Positions 28,463 to 39,610 of a stretch of DNA of 64,000 nt are shown here, in pieces (the stretch's first letter is position 1; every line of letters begins with the position of its first letter). The notes below the pieces were generated by a model. It was not told where the DNA came from, made no database searches, and was given only the letters and a program-made list of their open reading frames with translations. Both the position numbers and the translations under genes were made by a program. Source of the DNA: Elusimicrobia bacterium CG_4_9_14_3_um_filter_62_55 (GTDB lineage Bacteria; Elusimicrobiota; Elusimicrobia; UBA1565); NCBI GenBank assembly GCA_002790095.1, contig PFUL01000182.1, positions 1 through 64,000 of the forward strand. Direction: 5' to 3'.

Positions 28463-29008
28463 GTGGACTGGCTCAGAATAGGCGTCAGCGCGGCGGAACT
28501 TCTCGTCACGATCGTGATGGCGGTGCTCACCGTTTTCGTCGTGTACCGGGCCCTGATCAAGACCAACACCGATTTCGACGAAGACGATCAAATCATCAAA
28601 GGAAATCTGGCGGTGGGACTTCTGGTCGGCGCGCTGCTGCTCGCGGCGGCGAACATGATGCATCAGGCCTTCAAGCCCGTGGCCGACACCGTCCACATGG
28701 CGCTGACCAACCCGCTGGCGAAGGAATCCGCTAATTGGAAGCTCGGCCTGTATTCGATCGCCAATTTGGGACTCGCCTTCTTTATCGTCGTCACCACGCT
28801 TTCCTTCTCGCTGCGGCTGTTCGGCCGGCTCACCCGGGCGAAGGACACGCGCCCCGGCAAGGAATTGTTCAAGGGCAACGTCGCCATCGGCGTGATCCTC
28901 TCCTCGTTCGTTCTCGTCATCTCGCTCTTCGTCGGAGAAGGGGTGAAGGCGCTCACCAAGGCCCTCGTCCCTCGTCCGAACGTCGGGCGCATGATGATCA
29001 TGGAATAG
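28463..29008 (+). CDS. DUF350-like multi-TM membrane protein
   Basis: 181 aa, repeated TM pairs with NPLAKESANWKLGLYS / RPGKELFKGNVAIGVILSS. Confidence 0.65.
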   Translation: MDWLRIGVSAAELLVTIVMAVLTVFVVYRALIKTNTDFDEDDQIIKGNLAVGLLVGALLLAAANMMHQAFKPVADTVHMALTNPLAKESANWKLGLYSIANLGLAFFIVVTTLSFSLRLFGRLTRAKDTRPGKELFKGNVAIGVILSSFVLVISLFVGEGVKALTKALVPRPNVGRMMIME

Positions 29009-29058
29009 GCCCCGGGGCCATCGCTTCCGCGGGAATTCCCGCCTATACTCTGCCGACG

Positions 29059-29991
29059 ATGAATCGACGGCAAGATCCTTTCAGTGTTTTGCGCTCCAGG
29101 CGTTTTCTCGCCTCGGCCGTGATTGGGGTTCTGGCCGGAGGAATCGGATTGTCCGTCCTGACCGGCATCAACCCCATCCGTCTGATGAGCGAAGGCTGGT
29201 CCGCTTACGACGCTCCCCAGCCGGGCGCGACGTCGCTGACCCCTAAAACAGCGCTTCGAGGGGAGCGGATCGAGGGGGGGCCCTCCGACGAGGCGGCCGA
29301 AAGACGCGCTTCAGGCAAACGCAAAAAAGGGATGTTCCGCCGCTTGTTCGGCCGCTTCGCGGCGTTGTTTGCGCGCCGCAAGCGGCAAGCGTCCGCCGCC
29401 GCCGGGGGCGTGCCGGAGGGGGATTCCGTTTCCGAAGGGGCCGCTTCCGGCTCCGCTTCGGCAGAGGGACGCGACGTCCGGTTTTACGGGATGGGTGCGG
29501 ACGCGTCCTCCGCGAAGACGCCGGTTCTCGACTCCCGGGAGTTCGGAGTCGGTTCCGTGGGTTTGGGCCTTCAAGACAACGGAGGACCGATCGCCTTGGG
29601 AGCCGGACTCCCGGTTTCCGGGTTGGAAACCGACCCGGCGGCGGATTCCTATTTCGATCCGGTGGAAGAGATTCCTCAGGTCGAACCCGTGCGCGCCGCG
29701 GCTCCGGCCGCCGCGCAGGTCGGCGCGGCGGAGGCGGGGGGCATCGGATTCGAGGAGGGTCCGCAGGGGAGCGCGAACGGACAGACAAGCGGCATGCGCG
29801 TCGGCGCCGCCGGCAGCCGCGTGGCGGGTCCGGCGGTTCCCGGAGGGACTTCGGACCGATCCAGTCCGCCCGGTGCCGACGACTCAGGACCGGGAAAACC
29901 GGGCGGTGCGGCGCTCAAAAAACACAAGGTGGAGATTCCGTCGATCGGAGGCGGCAAGGGGATTCGCAACGCGCCGAGCCGAACCTATTGA
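29059..29991 (+). CDS. hypothetical low-complexity protein
   Basis: In-frame ATG within longer ORF; N-terminal TM, Gly/Ala/Pro-rich remainder. Confidence 0.55.
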   Translation: MNRRQDPFSVLRSRRFLASAVIGVLAGGIGLSVLTGINPIRLMSEGWSAYDAPQPGATSLTPKTALRGERIEGGPSDEAAERRASGKRKKGMFRRLFGRFAALFARRKRQASAAAGGVPEGDSVSEGAASGSASAEGRDVRFYGMGADASSAKTPVLDSREFGVGSVGLGLQDNGGPIALGAGLPVSGLETDPAADSYFDPVEEIPQVEPVRAAAPAAAQVGAAEAGGIGFEEGPQGSANGQTSGMRVGAAGSRVAGPAVPGGTSDRSSPPGADDSGPGKPGGAALKKHKVEIPSIGGGKGIRNAPSRTY

Positions 29992-29998
29992 CCGGGTC

Positions 29999-30760
29999 TT
30001 AGGAGCCGGTCGGCTCCTGCGGGAGGGGCGCCGGAAAGTCGGGGGGAGCCGAAACCGTTCGGTTTCGCATTCGAATCGCCCGCAGCACCGTGCGGACCTT
30101 TCGCATTCTCTTCTCCGCCCACCCGTAAATAAAGACATAGTGGCAGGCGGCCCCCGCCACGACGAGCAGGTGGAAGAGCTCGTGCGGTCCGAAGACTCCC
30201 GGAATGAGCACAGGGGCTTCGATCGTATCGATCACCGCGCCGAGCGCGTAGGCCGCGCCGCCGAGCGCGAGCAGCGCGAGCTTCTTCATTCCGAACTTTT
30301 GATGCAGTTTGTAGAACGAAATCGTTCCCAGTCCGCCGACGCTGCAGTAGAGGCTGACGATCGCCCAATACGGAAGGGATTTAAAGTACGTGTTGACGAC
30401 GAATAGGCAGATCAGCGAACCCGCCCAGAAAATCGCCAGGAGCCCGAGCCGCCAAAAGCCGCGCAGCAAAAGCATGTGAATCGGCGTCGCGGAACCGGCG
30501 ATCACCAGCCAAATCGCCATGTAGTCAAGCCTGCGGAAGAATTCGCGCCACGGCCCCGGCGTGAGCGAATGGTAGATTCCGCTCATGGAAAACAGGAGAA
30601 GCAAGGTGCAGACGTAGAGAAGGGCCGCGCCGACCTTAAAGCCGCTGCTGCGGGTTTTTAGGACAAGGCGCCAGCCCGCGTACAACGTCAAACCCGCCGC
30701 GAGCAAATGCGAAAGGCTGCTGAAGGGATCGTGAAGGCCGAAGTAGGGAATGGGACGCAT
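29999..30760 (-). CDS. trhA: hemolysin III / TrhA family membrane protein
   Basis: DPFSSLSHLLAAGLTLYAGWRLV, MSGIYHSLTPG, RRLDYMAIWLVIAGSATP, FGPHELFHLLVVAGAACHY. Confidence 0.93.
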   Translation of the reverse strand: MRPIPYFGLHDPFSSLSHLLAAGLTLYAGWRLVLKTRSSGFKVGAALLYVCTLLLLFSMSGIYHSLTPGPWREFFRRLDYMAIWLVIAGSATPIHMLLLRGFWRLGLLAIFWAGSLICLFVVNTYFKSLPYWAIVSLYCSVGGLGTISFYKLHQKFGMKKLALLALGGAAYALGAVIDTIEAPVLIPGVFGPHELFHLLVVAGAACHYVFIYGWAEKRMRKVRTVLRAIRMRNRTVSAPPDFPAPLPQEPTGS

Positions 30761-30818
30761 CGTCGTGGCTGTAATAGGGTAGCATGCGGTCTCCGGTGGT
30801 GTCAAACTTTAGGAGCGA

Positions 30819-32423
30819 TTAAAACCGGCGGGAGCGGAATTCCAAGCCGGGCGCGTCGCTAAGAAACCAGCCGAAGACGCCGCCGGGGCCGGAGGCGCGA
30901 AGCCACCAGTCGGTTTTAGGCTGCTCGAGAATCTTTAAAAAATCGGTATTTTCCGGACAGGCGGATTCGATCACGCGACCGCTCATCGGAACCCGGATAA
31001 AGCAGCTCCCCTCGGCGCGATAGGCAAGAATCTCGAGGAGATCCCCTTCCTTCAGGGGAAATTCCTCCGTCGGTTTCGGAGTCCGGTAGGCGGGGGCGTC
31101 GATGATTTCGGTCTTGCCGTAAGAGCTCCCGGAAACCGCCGCCTTTCTGGAGACGCGCGCCAATCCCGATTCGCGCGTGATAACGAGCGAATGCGTAAAG
31201 TCGACTTCCGTTCCGGGCGTGACCTTCAAAGGTTCGACGTCCTGCGCCGCCCGGGAAGGCTCTCTCTTTAAGGCGAGCGCGTCGCCGGGTCCCGCCCAGA
31301 CGATCACCGGGCGTCCTTCTCCGGGCCAGCCCTCGTAGCGGAACAAGACCACCGCGGCGGGTCCGGGGGGCGTGGCGGGCGGAGGGGTCGCTTGCGCGTC
31401 AAATACGGCGGCGGCGGCCTCGATGCGCGCCGCGTGCTCTCCCGCCTTTGGGTCCATCCGGAAACGGGAATCGTTGGAGAGCCCGTCGCGCAGCCGCGCG
31501 AGGGCTTCACGCCCGCGCGGGTCGCCGATGGCGGCCAAGGCGTCGCACGCCTCGGCCAAAAGCTGGGTCGACGGACTCGTGCGCAGGAGACGGGACAACG
31601 CTTCGACGGCCCGCGAATCGCGGGTTCTTCCAAGGAGACGCGCGGCCTGGAGCGCGCGGGTGAGATGAGGTTCGAACAAAATTTCTTCCAGCGTTTCGCG
31701 GTCGCGCCGGGAAAACGGACCTTGGGGATTTCGGCCGGAGAGCGCCGTAAGGACCGATCCGCGCAGCGGCGAATCGCCGCGAAGATGGCGAAGCAGATCG
31801 AAGAGAGCCAAAGTGGCTTCCGGAAGGGGGGATTTCTCAAGCGCGGTCGTCGCGTGTTTGGCGGCGATGCGGGAGAGACTGTCCTCGGAGGCGGCGTAGC
31901 GTTTGGCGGCGCTCAGCGTCGCGCCGACGGAACGGGTACCGATTTTCGCGAGTTGTCCCAAGGCTTCGCGCTCCACGAGCGGGGGAATGGAATCTTGGAG
32001 CAGGGATTCGAACACGGCCCTTACGGTCCGCGGCGGAACCCGAATAGAGCCCAACGCGAGCACGGCGGTGGAGCGAAGTCCCGGATCCTCATCCGAGTCG
32101 AGAGCGGTTCTTCGCAGCGCCGGATATCCCTCCGCGTCGCCGATGGATCCTAGAAATCCGGCCGCGTGCAGGCGAACGCTCAGCGGCCGATCCTTCAATT
32201 CCAGATAATGCGCGAGGGCGCGTACGCCGAGGACGCCGCGGTCTTTAAACGCCCCCCGAAACCCTTCAAGCTCCTTGAACGCAAAGCGGCGGTCGAGCGG
32301 GTGGGCGCCTTCCATCCGCGAAGCGGTTCGCTCCATCCGTTCGAGCAGCGTGCGCGTGGATTCGGCGGCGCGCGTCAAAACGGGAACGGTGAGTAGGAGG
32401 AGAACGGCGAACGCGCGCGTCAC
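30819..32423 (-). CDS. HEAT-repeat secreted protein
   Basis: Likely GTG start overlapping metH stop; repeated ALxxIGDPR/LLGRTRDSRAVEAL helical repeats. Confidence 0.75.
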   Translation of the reverse strand: MTRAFAVLLLLTVPVLTRAAESTRTLLERMERTASRMEGAHPLDRRFAFKELEGFRGAFKDRGVLGVRALAHYLELKDRPLSVRLHAAGFLGSIGDAEGYPALRRTALDSDEDPGLRSTAVLALGSIRVPPRTVRAVFESLLQDSIPPLVEREALGQLAKIGTRSVGATLSAAKRYAASEDSLSRIAAKHATTALEKSPLPEATLALFDLLRHLRGDSPLRGSVLTALSGRNPQGPFSRRDRETLEEILFEPHLTRALQAARLLGRTRDSRAVEALSRLLRTSPSTQLLAEACDALAAIGDPRGREALARLRDGLSNDSRFRMDPKAGEHAARIEAAAAVFDAQATPPPATPPGPAAVVLFRYEGWPGEGRPVIVWAGPGDALALKREPSRAAQDVEPLKVTPGTEVDFTHSLVITRESGLARVSRKAAVSGSSYGKTEIIDAPAYRTPKPTEEFPLKEGDLLEILAYRAEGSCFIRVPMSGRVIESACPENTDFLKILEQPKTDWWLRASGPGGVFGWFLSDAPGLEFRSRRF

Positions 32424-35400
32424 GCGCAGGCGCGCCGGGCCTCGGCGAGTTCCGCCGAGGTATCGCCTACGGCGAAGTAGCGGCCCTGCGGATGGTGGAA
32501 CACCAGCGCCGAGACGCTCGCCTCGGGGTCCATCATGAAGCCTTCGGTCAACTGGACGCCGATCTCCTCGGGGTTCAGGAGATTCCAAAGTTTTCGCTGG
32601 TCGGCCAGATCCGGACACGCGGGATATCCGGGGCTGACCCGGACGCCGCGATAGTGCGCCTGAAATTTCTGCTTAATCGTCATGCCGGAGGGATCGGGAA
32701 TTCCCCACATCTGGCGGAGCTTCTCATGCAAAAGCTCCGCGAACCCTTCGGCGCTTTCAATCGCCAGGGCTTGAAGCGCGTGGGACTTGAAGTATTCGCC
32801 CTTCTCGCGCAGCGTTTCCGCCAGTTCGCGCACGCCCCCGCCGCAGGTGACGACGAAGGCGGCGATGTAATCCGGGGCGCTCGCCGTCTTGGGCAGGACG
32901 AAATCGGAGAGACACAGACCGTCCCCGGTGGACTGGCGCGGGAACTTAAAGCTCTCGACCGGGGGTTTCCCGGATAAAAAACCGGACCGGTTTTCCCACA
33001 GAGACAACGAGTCTCCCTCCGCCTGGGCAACGAAAAAGCGTGCGACGCCGCGGGGCTTGAACAGTCCCTTTTCCAAAATCTCGTCCTGAAGCGCGCGCAC
33101 GCGGTCGAAGAGTTCCAGCGCTTTCGGGTCGCGCGATTGAAGCAGGGCTTCGGGATTTCCTTTGAGGCCAAGGTGGCGGCCGTAAAGCATGATCGGGTTG
33201 ATGTACTCGAACAGCGCTTCGGCCTGGAAACCGTCGAGGACATGGCGTTTCAAGTCGGGCGGGGAGGGGATATTGTGCCCGTAGTCGAGCTTTTTCGGGG
33301 TCACCTTCGCGCGCGACGGGGAAGACGCGGCCGCGCCGTTCATCGAAGAAGCCAGTTCCCGCTGTCGGAGCAAGTTTTCCGAAAGGAGCGCGCCGCGGGC
33401 GTTCGGGTTCGAGAGACGATTCGCGAGATCAAGACCGTGCATCGCGTCCTTCGCGTAGAGAACCGTTTCCCCGTACTGCGGGGCGATCCGCCCGGCGGTG
33501 AACTTCGGCGTCAGAGCCGCTCCGCCGACGAGGATGGGAAGCCGGATGCCGGCGGTTTTTAAATCCTCCGCGGTGACGACCATCTGCTGCGCCGATTTGA
33601 CGAGGAGACCGGAGAGGCCGATCATGTCCGGTGAATTTTCCTTCACCGCGCTGATCAGCGCGGCGGGGTCGATCTTGATCCCCAGATCCACGACGGTAAA
33701 TCCGTTGTTCTTAAGAATGATGTGGACGAGGTTCTTGCCGATATCGTGCACGTCCCCCTTCACCGTGGCCAGCACGATCTTCCCTTTGGCGGCGGAGTCG
33801 GCATGGTCCATGAAGGGTTCGATGTGGGCGACCGCGGCCTTCATCACCTCGGCGGACTGCAGCACCTCGGCGACGATCATTTCGTTCGCACCGAACAGAC
33901 GGCCGACCTCGTCCATCCCCTTCATCAGGGGGCCGTTGATGATATTGAGAGGGCGGCGCTTTTCTTCGTGGAGCAGGCGGTCGAGGTCTTCGAGCAGGCC
34001 TTCTTTGGAACCCTCCACGACATTGGCGGCGATCCGGTCGTCGATCGGCATCTTCGCGCGCTGCTCGATCGTGGCTTCCCGCGGCTTCTTGTCGCGAAAG
34101 TGCGCGGCGAACGCGGCGACGGGATCGGAACCCTCGGGGTGCGCGGGATCTCCCGGGCCTTTCCAAAACAAAAGCGCGTCGGACAGCTTCTTTTCCTCCT
34201 CGGGGAGGGTCGCGTAGCGCGCGAGCTTTTCCGTGTTGACCATCGCCAGGTCGAGTCCGGCTTCGACGCAGTGGTGCAGAAAAACGGAGTTGAGCACTTC
34301 CCGCCCCGCGGGCGGCAAGCCGAAGGAAATGTTTGAGATGCCGAGCACGGTGTTGCAGCGGGGGAGGGCCTCCTTGATCGCGCGGATGCCCTCGATCGTC
34401 GCCGCCGCGGAGCCGTAATAATTTTTGTCGCCGGTCGCGCAGGGGAAAACCAGCGGGTCGAAAATGATGTCCTCTTCGGCGAGTCCGAATTTCCGCGTGA
34501 GGATGTCATGGGAGCGTTTTGCGATTTCCAACTTCCGCTCCCGGGTGACGCCCATGCCGGCGTTTTTGTCCTCGTCGATCGTTCCGACGATCACGGCCGC
34601 GCCGTAGCGCTTCACCAACGGAAGGACCGCTTCGAAGCGTTCCTCGCCGTCTTCGAGGTTGATCGAGTTGATGATCGCTTTCCCGGGGCTGCGCTTGAGC
34701 GCTTCCTCAAGAACCGCGGCGTCGGTCGTGTCGATCATCAGCGGAGCCTTGGTCTTCTTCGTCAAGATCTCGAGGAATTCTGTCATGTCCTTCTTTTCGT
34801 CGCGATCCGGATTGGCCAAGCAAACGTCGAGGACATGCGCGCCGTTGCGCACCTGCCGACGGCCGATCTCGGCGCCCTCCTCGAGTTTTCCGTCGACGAT
34901 CAGTTTCTTGAAGACCTTGGAGCCGATGACGTTCGTGCGCTCCCCGACGAGGATCGGCCTCCGGTCTTCGGCGAGAGACAGGGACTCCAGTCCGCTGACG
35001 GCCGCGCGGCGTTCCGCGGACGGGACGCGGGCGGCGGCGCTCTCGAGAGCGTCGGCGATCGCGCGGATGTGCTCGGGCGTCGTTCCGCAGCAGCCGCCCG
35101 CGATGTTGATCCAGCCGTTTTTCGCGAAGCGGGCCACCTTTTCGGCGAGCATCTCCGGAGATTCGTTGTATTCTCCGTTTTCGTCGGGGAGTCCCGCGTT
35201 GGGATAACAGACGACCGGGACGCGCGCGAGGCCGGCGATCGAGCGCAGATGGTCGGTCATGAAATCCGGGCCGGTCGCGCAATTGAGACCTAGCGCGAGC
35301 AGATCGAAATGTTCAACGGAGAAGCATAACGCGTCGGCGGTTTGGCCGCCCAGCATCGTCCCCATCGTTTCGATCGAGACGGAAAGAATCACGGGCAGAG

Positions 35401-35953
35401 AGCGGCCGACGGAGTCGAACGCGTCGTGAAATCCCAAGAGCGACGCCTTGATGTTCAGCGTGTCCTGCTGGGTCTCCAGCAGCAGCAGATCGCAGCCGCC
35501 CTCCAACAGCCCCCGAGCGGCTTCCGCGTAGTTGCGGCGCACCGCGTCGAAGGTGATGCCGCCGGTGACGGTGATGGTCTTCGTTCCCGGGCCGAGGGAT
35601 CCCGCGACGAAGCGGGGTCGCGCCGGGGTGCTCTTGGCGTCTGCGGCTTCCCGCGCGAGTTGCGCCGCCATCCGGTTGAGTTCGACGGTCTTATCGCCGA
35701 GCCCGTATTCATCGAGCACGTGGCGGATTCCGCCGAAGGTGTTGGTCGAGACGATGTCGGCGCCCGCGTCGAAATAGTCCGTGTGGATGCTACGAATGGA
35801 ATCCGGGCGGGTGAGGACCAGATTTTCGTTGCATCCCTCGAGCGCCGCTCCGCCGAAATCGGCGGGGCCGAGGTTGAGATCCTGGAGGGCCGTCCCCATC
35901 GCGCCGTCCAGGATGAGGATGCGCCGTTGTAGAAGGGTTTTAATTGTTTCCAT
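32420..35953 (-). CDS. metH: cobalamin-dependent methionine synthase
   Basis: [50 protein letters not shown], activation domain [17 protein letters not shown]. Confidence 0.97.
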   Translation of the reverse strand: METIKTLLQRRILILDGAMGTALQDLNLGPADFGGAALEGCNENLVLTRPDSIRSIHTDYFDAGADIVSTNTFGGIRHVLDEYGLGDKTVELNRMAAQLAREAADAKSTPARPRFVAGSLGPGTKTITVTGGITFDAVRRNYAEAARGLLEGGCDLLLLETQQDTLNIKASLLGFHDAFDSVGRSLPVILSVSIETMGTMLGGQTADALCFSVEHFDLLALGLNCATGPDFMTDHLRSIAGLARVPVVCYPNAGLPDENGEYNESPEMLAEKVARFAKNGWINIAGGCCGTTPEHIRAIADALESAAARVPSAERRAAVSGLESLSLAEDRRPILVGERTNVIGSKVFKKLIVDGKLEEGAEIGRRQVRNGAHVLDVCLANPDRDEKKDMTEFLEILTKKTKAPLMIDTTDAAVLEEALKRSPGKAIINSINLEDGEERFEAVLPLVKRYGAAVIVGTIDEDKNAGMGVTRERKLEIAKRSHDILTRKFGLAEEDIIFDPLVFPCATGDKNYYGSAAATIEGIRAIKEALPRCNTVLGISNISFGLPPAGREVLNSVFLHHCVEAGLDLAMVNTEKLARYATLPEEEKKLSDALLFWKGPGDPAHPEGSDPVAAFAAHFRDKKPREATIEQRAKMPIDDRIAANVVEGSKEGLLEDLDRLLHEEKRRPLNIINGPLMKGMDEVGRLFGANEMIVAEVLQSAEVMKAAVAHIEPFMDHADSAAKGKIVLATVKGDVHDIGKNLVHIILKNNGFTVVDLGIKIDPAALISAVKENSPDMIGLSGLLVKSAQQMVVTAEDLKTAGIRLPILVGGAALTPKFTAGRIAPQYGETVLYAKDAMHGLDLANRLSNPNARGALLSENLLRQRELASSMNGAAASSPSRAKVTPKKLDYGHNIPSPPDLKRHVLDGFQAEALFEYINPIMLYGRHLGLKGNPEALLQSRDPKALELFDRVRALQDEILEKGLFKPRGVARFFVAQAEGDSLSLWENRSGFLSGKPPVESFKFPRQSTGDGLCLSDFVLPKTASAPDYIAAFVVTCGGGVRELAETLREKGEYFKSHALQALAIESAEGFAELLHEKLRQMWGIPDPSGMTIKQKFQAHYRGVRVSPGYPACPDLADQRKLWNLLNPEEIGVQLTEGFMMDPEASVSALVFHHPQGRYFAVGDTSAELAEARRACA

Positions 35954-35981
35954 AAAAAAAGACCGCGCTTCCGGCGCAGTC
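35954..35981 (-). terminator. Rho-independent terminator in the metH leader
   Basis: Minus strand GACTGCGC-CGGAA-GCGCGGTC followed by TTTTTTT directly before ATG. Confidence 0.75.
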
Positions 35982-36078
35982 TCGATCGCTTCCTCTTTAG
36001 CTCCCAGTCGATGGCCGGGGCAATTCGGATGGGATTCCGCCGCACGCGTACCCCAAAATCCTCGCCAGAACTGATTCC

Positions 36079-36107
36079 ATTTTAGGCTATTTTCGGCCTT
36101 GCCGCAA
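36079..36107 (-). promoter_or_regulatory. putative metH promoter
   Basis: Minus strand TTGCGG-17 nt-TAAAAT. Confidence 0.4.
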
Positions 36108-36113
36108 GGGCGG

Positions 36114-37058
36114 CTAGCGGTAGATTCTGCCCGGTTCCTTGGCGGGGTGAATCCAGGCGTCGCGTTCCCGAATGACTTTCTTGAATTCAGGGTGCTCTCG
36201 GACGGTCTCATACTCTTTCGCGGATTTCGCCTTCTCGATGAAGCGGTCGTCGATTTTGACGGCCTCGGCGAGCCGGCGGATGCCGTCCTCGCGGCGGCCG
36301 TGGGCGATCAGAAACCCGCCGTGATAAAACAGCGCGAGGGCGTACTGCGGGTCCATTTCCGCCGCGATCGACAACTCGGCCTCGGCGGCATAAATGTCGG
36401 AATTATCCTTATAAAGCAGGAGTCCGTTGGTGGTATGCGCTCGGGCCCGAACGCGCCGGACGCCGGGGTCCAGAATGCGAACGAGGCGGAAATCGTAGCT
36501 CGCCCTAGGATTCTTGAGGTCCCGGTATACGAGGAAGGCGCAGTGTCCGAAAGGCGAATAACGGATGCTCTCGATGTGAAAGCGGGGATCGGGCCAGTCA
36601 AGGGCGTGTACGCTTCCTTTGAATGCCGCGGTCGTGTGCAAAGTCTCATACAGGCCGGGGCGTTCGGCGATCGGGGCGTTGCGCACCTGTTCCAAAAACC
36701 CGGGGGCGTCGTAACCTTCCTTGCTCAGCGAGCGGACCGCGCTCTCGGCGCGCTCGCGATCCCAATAGGAGGTCCTTTCATGGGTGTAGACCCAATCCTT
36801 CTCTTCCTGCTCGCCGTCCGGTTCCACGGTGACCGTTCCAACTCTCCATCTGTCGGGATCGCCGAGCGGAGCCGCACCCAAGAGGGGGTAGCTGTAGTAC
36901 TCCAAGGCGACCGAACAGGCGTTATTCCAACCCAGGAAAAGAAGCTCGTCGGTTCCCGGAACCTTGTCCGCAACCCGCCCCTGCAGATCGGCGCGCCGCG
37001 CCGCGGCCCCGGAGCAGGGCAGCAGGACGATCAGGAGCAATGGGGTCAAAGCCCGCAT
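36114..37058 (-). CDS. hypothetical secreted protein
   Basis: 314 aa, signal peptide, TPR-like C-terminus. Confidence 0.75.
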   Translation of the reverse strand: MRALTPLLLIVLLPCSGAAARRADLQGRVADKVPGTDELLFLGWNNACSVALEYYSYPLLGAAPLGDPDRWRVGTVTVEPDGEQEEKDWVYTHERTSYWDRERAESAVRSLSKEGYDAPGFLEQVRNAPIAERPGLYETLHTTAAFKGSVHALDWPDPRFHIESIRYSPFGHCAFLVYRDLKNPRASYDFRLVRILDPGVRRVRARAHTTNGLLLYKDNSDIYAAEAELSIAAEMDPQYALALFYHGGFLIAHGRREDGIRRLAEAVKIDDRFIEKAKSAKEYETVREHPEFKKVIRERDAWIHPAKEPGRIYR

Positions 37059-37090
37059 GCAGTGAGTATACCCGGGGATCGCAAAGACGG

Positions 37091-37288
37091 CTATTCTTCG
37101 TAGGGGCTTCGGCGCAACTCGCCGTCCTTCAAGGAGCGGGGGGCGTCGATGAGGCGTTCGCTGTCGACCGACATGCGAAGCGGTTTCAGCGACTGGGGTT
37201 GTCGCGTCGTCTTCAGGATTACCGTCGGACCCGCGAACAGGGCCGCGAGCAAAAACAGAATCCAGAGAAACGAGCCGTTCCTTCTCAT
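37091..37288 (-). CDS. small single-TM hypothetical protein
   Basis: 65 aa, MRRNGSFLWILFLLAALFAGPTVIL. Confidence 0.45.
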   Translation of the reverse strand: MRRNGSFLWILFLLAALFAGPTVILKTTRQPQSLKPLRMSVDSERLIDAPRSLKDGELRRSPYEE

Positions 37289-37445
37289 GCCTTTAGGATA
37301 TCAATCGCTCCCCAATCCTAGGATGGGACGAACGGGCGATTTGTCGTTGTTTTTAGACCTAGGTCGGCATGGGACGGCGGCCTAGCCCCAACAGGGTCCG
37401 ATGGCCCGCCACTTCGATTGGAAATAAAAGGCTTTTTAACTTTCG

Positions 37446-39554
37446 CTAGGCGAGGTCGATCGACTGCCAGCGTTCTTGATAGAGGGAAACGAGTTTGTCG
37501 CGCAGAGGGCGCAAATCGGGACTCTTAAGATCGGGATCCTGCGCCAATAACTCTCGAGCGTCCTCTCGGGCGGAGGCGAGCAGGTCGGAGTCCCGAACCA
37601 AATCCGCCACCCGAAGGCCGAGTTCTCCATGCTGGGCCATTCCCAGCATCTCTCCGGGCCCCCGGATCTTGAGATCCTCCTCGCCGATTCGGAATCCATC
37701 GGAGGTTTCGCAAAGGATGGCGACGCGCCTGCGGGCCTCCGGGGATTTGGGCTGCGCGACCAAGCAGCAGGTGGACGCGCCGGATCCGCGACCGATGCGT
37801 CCCCGCAATTGATGCAGAGAGGCGAGTCCGAAGCGGTCCGCGTTTTGAATCACCATAACCCCGGCGTTGGGAACGTCTACGCCTACTTCGATCACCTGGG
37901 TCGCGACGAGAATGTCGGATCCGCCGGATGCGAATTCCTCCATCGCCGCGACCTTCTTTTTTCCGGGAAGCCGGCCGTGGACCAAAGAGACGCGTCGGTC
38001 GGCGAAAACCGTTTTCGATAGGCGGTTGAACTCCGCTTGAGCCGCCTTGAGATCGAGGCTCGCGCTTTCTTCGATGATCGGATAGACGATATAGGCTTGT
38101 AGGCCGCGGCCGGTCTCGGCCCGGACGATTTCGAACGCCTCCTTCTCCCCGATGTGCAGGGTTTTCGCGGGGATGCGTCCGGGAGGCATTTCGTCGAGCG
38201 TCGAGACGTCCAGGTCCCCGTACAGCGCCAAGCTCAGCGTGCGCGGAATCGGCGTCGCCGTCATCAAAAGCAAATCGAGCGGAGGACCTTTCTGGCGCAG
38301 GGTCGTGCGCTGGCGAACCCCGAAGCGGTGCTGCTCGTCGATGATCGCAAGACGGAGATTCTTGAAGGCGACCGATTCCTCCAGTAGCGCGTGCGTTCCC
38401 AGCACGGCGTCAACTTCCCCAGAGGCCGCGCGCGCGAGAATGCGCTCCCGTTTCCGCTTAGGCACGCTGGACGTGATCAGTTCGACGCGAACGGGAAGTT
38501 CTCCTAAAAATTTCTGGAAGGTCCAAAAGTGCTGCTCGGCGAGAATTTCCGTCGGCGCCATGAACGCGCCCTGATAGCCGTTTTCGATCGCCAGCAGCAG
38601 GGCCGCGATCGCAACCACTGTTTTTCCGGAGCCGACATCCCCTTGGAGAAGCCGGGTCATCGGATACGGGTTCTGCATGTCTCCGAGGATTTCGTTGACG
38701 ACCCGCTTTTGCGCCCGCGTCAGTTCGAATCCCAACTGCGCTCGAAACGGAGTGAGCAAAGATCGCTTGATCTCGTAGCCGTAGCCTTTGACCACCTCGC
38801 GCGTTTGACGGTGCTTCAGAGTCCACGCAAATTCCAGCAGCAGCAGTTCCTCGTACGAAAGCCGCCGTCGCGCCTGTTCCAGTTCCTCAGAGGAGCGCGG
38901 ACGGTGGATACCGCGAACCGCCTGCGGCAGGGTCAGCAGTTCCCTGCGCCGCAGCAGCTTCTCGGGAAGGTTTTCCCGGAGTTCCGGAAAAACTTCGTCG
39001 AGCGCCGCGGCGACGATTTCGCGCAAAAGCCGCTCCGGGAGCCCGGCCGTCGTTGGATAGATGGGAACGAGCTTGCCGACATGGAGCGGCGTGCGGGGGT
39101 CGTCGACGAGGTAATGCTCCTGCACGGAAATTTTTCGGATCTTCAGCAGGCCGGGTTCGCCGCGCCCGATCACCCATGCGTCCGCCCCAGGGGCCAATTC
39201 GCGTCGGAGGGATTCGAAGACGTCGTAGCGCCGATTCGGCCGCTTAAACCAGACCGCGTCGACGGCGCCGTGTCCGGGAACCTGAAGCTTGGCGATGAAC
39301 AATTCGAGATGCGTTCCCGCGCGCTGCGTCAGCGTGCGCGTGACGCGTCCTTTGAGCACGAGGGGTGCGTCCACAGGGACGCGTCCGGGCGGGGTCTCGA
39401 TGCGGTCTTCCCAGGTACGGGGAAAGGCCTCGATCAGGTCGCGCAGCGTTCTCAATCCCAGCCGCTCCATAAGCCGGGCCCGTTTGGGGCCGACGCCTTT
39501 TAGGTATTGAACTGGGCGCTCAAGCGCTCGGGAGAAGGCCGCGTTCACCAGCAT
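37446..39554 (-). CDS. recG: ATP-dependent DNA helicase RecG
   Basis: LQGDVGSGKTVVAIAALL, IDEQHRFGVRQR, TATPIPRTLSLALYGDLDVSTLDEMPPGR, LRGRIGRG. Confidence 0.97.
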   Translation of the reverse strand: MLVNAAFSRALERPVQYLKGVGPKRARLMERLGLRTLRDLIEAFPRTWEDRIETPPGRVPVDAPLVLKGRVTRTLTQRAGTHLELFIAKLQVPGHGAVDAVWFKRPNRRYDVFESLRRELAPGADAWVIGRGEPGLLKIRKISVQEHYLVDDPRTPLHVGKLVPIYPTTAGLPERLLREIVAAALDEVFPELRENLPEKLLRRRELLTLPQAVRGIHRPRSSEELEQARRRLSYEELLLLEFAWTLKHRQTREVVKGYGYEIKRSLLTPFRAQLGFELTRAQKRVVNEILGDMQNPYPMTRLLQGDVGSGKTVVAIAALLLAIENGYQGAFMAPTEILAEQHFWTFQKFLGELPVRVELITSSVPKRKRERILARAASGEVDAVLGTHALLEESVAFKNLRLAIIDEQHRFGVRQRTTLRQKGPPLDLLLMTATPIPRTLSLALYGDLDVSTLDEMPPGRIPAKTLHIGEKEAFEIVRAETGRGLQAYIVYPIIEESASLDLKAAQAEFNRLSKTVFADRRVSLVHGRLPGKKKVAAMEEFASGGSDILVATQVIEVGVDVPNAGVMVIQNADRFGLASLHQLRGRIGRGSGASTCCLVAQPKSPEARRRVAILCETSDGFRIGEEDLKIRGPGEMLGMAQHGELGLRVADLVRDSDLLASAREDARELLAQDPDLKSPDLRPLRDKLVSLYQERWQSIDLA

Positions 39555-39610
39555 AGTATACAATTGCCCCGACGAAGGCTTTGGACGGGTTGATCTGATA
39601 TCATCCTAGC

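Noticed and set aside
32424-32618. N-terminal extension of the HEAT-repeat ORF
   Set aside because: Lies in the metH coding region; the signal-peptide-like start [15 protein letters not shown] at 32423 is more plausible.
35954-36084. Named SAM, SAH or cobalamin riboswitch upstream of metH
   Set aside because: Could not match the consensus boxes by eye; reported only as an unassigned leader with terminator.
37300-37445. Possible ncRNA in the gap before recG (repeated CCTAGG, ATGGGACG)
   Set aside because: Repeats too short and no convincing stem structure or match to known RNAs.
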